From Azospirillum sp. TSO35-2 (GTDB lineage Bacteria; Pseudomonadota; Alphaproteobacteria; Azospirillales; Azospirillaceae), in assembly GCF_003116095.1 (NCBI RefSeq), contig NZ_LGRA01000021.1, forward strand, positions 1,617,986 through 1,681,985: DNA of 64,000 nucleotides, read 5' to 3'. A program made the translations under genes and the position numbers. Below, one piece after another: positions 62,436-64,000 of the stretch (its first letter is position 1; the number at the start of each line of letters is the position of its first letter). The notes under the pieces were generated by a model. The model was given only the letters and a program-made list of their open reading frames with translations. It was not told the origin of the DNA and did not search any database.

Positions 62436-64000
62436 GCCAGCCGCAGATTGCCCCAATGGCGGCCGCGCACGATGATCGGCGCGTCGACCTCCTTCAGCCG
62501 CACCACTCTGCCGCCCATGTCGCGGCGGTAGGCCTGCAGCAGGAAATCCCGCGTGTTGCGCGCCGCCGCCAGACCGGAGCGGTCGGCGAAAACGCGGCGG
62601 TTGCGGCTGTGGCTGGCGTTCCAGGCGGCGTCGCCCGGCCGCTGCGGTTCGGAGTAGCGGGCGTTGTGCGTCGGCAGATAACCGACGCCGTTGACCGCCG
62701 CGCAGAACTGGAAGCGCGGGTTGGACGCCAGCACCCGGTCCTGGATCGCCGGGAACAGCCGGTCGGTCAGCGCGGTGAAGGGGGCGAGGCACTGTTCCGG
62801 CTCGGTGCCGGGGATGGTGGTCAGCTCGGTGGAGAACAGCGCCTCCTCGCCGATGCTGCCCTGCGCCAGCGCGCCCTCCAAGGTCTGCGCCAGAGCTGCC
62901 GCGGTGTCCTGCGCCGTCTTGATGATGGCGGAATCGGCCGCGATCATCGCGTGGTAGAAGCGCTCCAGCCGCGCCGCCTGGTCGTCGGTCAACTCGTCGA
63001 AGGCCAGATGCAGGCCGAGGTCGCTGACGCCGGCGACGACGGCCGGCAGGTCGCCGGCATCGCGCAGCGTCACCGTCAGCCGGGCCTGCTCGGCCAGACC
63101 GGGCAGGCCTTTTTCGTCCACCAGCAGGCCGTCGAGCGACAGGTCGTGCATGGTGGCGCTCCGGCGGTCGGCGCCGATGGTCAGGCCGATCGGCTCTTCG
63201 CAGGGGATGCGGTCGGAGACGCGGCGGTCGCCGGCCACCGACTGGCGCAGCGCGATGACCAGCCGGCGCTTCAGGTCGGCCACCGCGGTCTGGGTGTCGG
63301 TCATGCGGCGGCTGACGTCGGTGGCGATGCCGGTGATCTCGTCGGTCTGGTCGCGGATGTGCAGGACGCTGCCCGACACCTGCGAGGCGCCGCCGGCCGA
63401 GTTGGTGGCGCTGCGCCCGATCTCGGCGTTGGCGGCGGACTGTTCCTCCACCGCGGCGGCGGTGGCGGCGGCGGCCTCGTCGATCTCCTCGATCACGGAA
63501 ATGACGGTCTGGATCGAGGTGACGCTGCCGCCCACCGCATGCTTCAACTGGTCGATCTGGCGGGCGATGTCCTCGGTCGCGCGCGCGGTCTGGTTGGCGA
63601 GCTGCTTGACCTCGCTGGCGACGACGGCGAACCCCTTGCCGGCCTCCCCCGCCCGGGCGGCTTCGATGGTGGCGTTCAGCGCCAGCAGGTTGGTCTGGCC
63701 GGCGATCTCGTTGATCAGGTTGGCGACCTTGGCGATCTCCTCGGTCGCGAGTTCCATCTGGCCGATCGCGGAGGCGGAGCCGCGGGCGCTGTCGACCGCG
63801 CGGCGCGCCACTTCGCTGGATCGCACCGCCTGCCGCGCGATCTCGTGCCCGGCGGCGTTCAGCTCCTCCGTTGCGGCGGCGACCGACTGGGCGTTGGAGC
63901 TGGCCTGCTCCGACGCCGCCGACACCACCACGGTGTTCTCGCGCACCACGCCCAGCGCCTGCATCAGGTGCTGGATGCCGGCACCGGCGCGGTTCCCCGC
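62423..64000 (-). CDS. Methyl-accepting chemotaxis protein with PilZ domain, 5' end outside window
   Basis: 526 residues are visible and the N-terminal sensor lies beyond the window. The signalling hairpin is present: [37 protein letters not shown] and [21 protein letters not shown] PilZ domain follows (about 245-345 of the visible part), with the c-di-GMP motifs RVSDR and DLSLDG intact. After it comes a C-terminal region ([45 protein letters not shown]) resembling a cytosolic Cache/PAS-like sensor seen in alphaproteobacterial receptors. It likely couples ligand and c-di-GMP levels to flagellar control. Confidence 0.88.
   Translation of the reverse strand, partial: AGNRAGAGIQHLMQALGVVRENTVVVSAASEQASSNAQSVAAATEELNAAGHEIARQAVRSSEVARRAVDSARGSASAIGQMELATEEIAKVANLINEIAGQTNLLALNATIEAARAGEAGKGFAVVASEVKQLANQTARATEDIARQIDQLKHAVGGSVTSIQTVISVIEEIDEAAAATAAAVEEQSAANAEIGRSATNSAGGASQVSGSVLHIRDQTDEITGIATDVSRRMTDTQTAVADLKRRLVIALRQSVAGDRRVSDRIPCEEPIGLTIGADRRSATMHDLSLDGLLVDEKGLPGLAEQARLTVTLRDAGDLPAVVAGVSDLGLHLAFDELTDDQAARLERFYHAMIAADSAIIKTAQDTAAALAQTLEGALAQGSIGEEALFSTELTTIPGTEPEQCLAPFTALTDRLFPAIQDRVLASNPRFQFCAAVNGVGYLPTHNARYSEPQRPGDAAWNASHSRNRRVFADRSGLAAARNTRDFLLQAYRRDMGGRVVRLKEVDAPIIVRGRHWGNLRLAYTP

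Overview
The window is high-GC DNA read here as the chromosome (or a large replicon) of an alphaproteobacterium, most likely Azospirillum-like (Rhodospirillales). This is inferred from gene content, not from a marker gene: a chemoreceptor with a PilZ domain, a binding-protein glucose transporter beside Entner-Doudoroff-type sugar genes, malonate decarboxylase, and a CoA-dependent anthranilate pathway. Nearly all genes have Shine-Dalgarno sequences and tight operon spacing. Most long opposite-strand ORFs are high-GC shadows.

Layout. 1-3962 (minus): a DevBCA/TolC-like export operon (outer-membrane factor cut by the window start, periplasmic adaptor, ATPase, permease). 4213-7244 (plus): thioester-reductase-like extended SDR, SMR transporter, and a GT87-type membrane glycosyltransferase whose 3' end is replaced by a truncated IS3-family element (about 7068-7955). 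7975-14787: exported beta-propeller lactonase, an accessory aconitase plus ACS-family MFS transporter, and a divergent LysR regulator. 14788-15642: insertion-sequence wreckage beside tRNA-Arg(CCG). 15794-25792: a glucose module of Gfo/Idh/MocA oxidoreductase, glucokinase, 6-phosphogluconolactonase, ABC permeases and ATPase, a GltS/GltR-like two-component system, and the glucose-binding protein. Two promoter regions in this module share one architecture with identical spacing. 25860-26936: a secondary-alcohol-dehydrogenase-like enzyme. 27075-35456: malonate decarboxylase operon mdcACDEGBH, divergent transporter genes madLM, and a GntR/FCD regulator. 35469-48846: tryptophan to kynurenine to anthranilate (kynA, kynU, kynB), then 2-aminobenzoate-CoA ligase and the 2-aminobenzoyl-CoA monooxygenase/reductase with beta-oxidation-type enzymes, RidA and thioesterase. 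A MarR regulator and two similar AT-rich operator candidates tie the two operons together. 48863-51056: sugar epimerase, truncated receiver protein and GST. 51176-59859: a LIV-type ABC transporter (livGHMKF) interleaved with a long-chain acyl-CoA synthetase and a PaaK-like ligase. 60057-62435: two regulators. 62423-64000: a PilZ-containing chemoreceptor, cut by the window end.

The most unusual object is the protein at 60057-61778. It is an IclR-type winged helix fused in frame to a degenerate acyl-CoA synthetase (ANL adenylation) domain. That domain lacks the canonical P-loop and the whole C-terminal catalytic subdomain. It lies divergent from the LIV/acyl-CoA ligase operon, and the shared intergenic region carries two perfect GGTCCA-N5-TGGACC palindromes about eleven helical turns apart. 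I propose it is an enzyme-derived sensor that controls uptake and CoA activation of a carboxylic acid.
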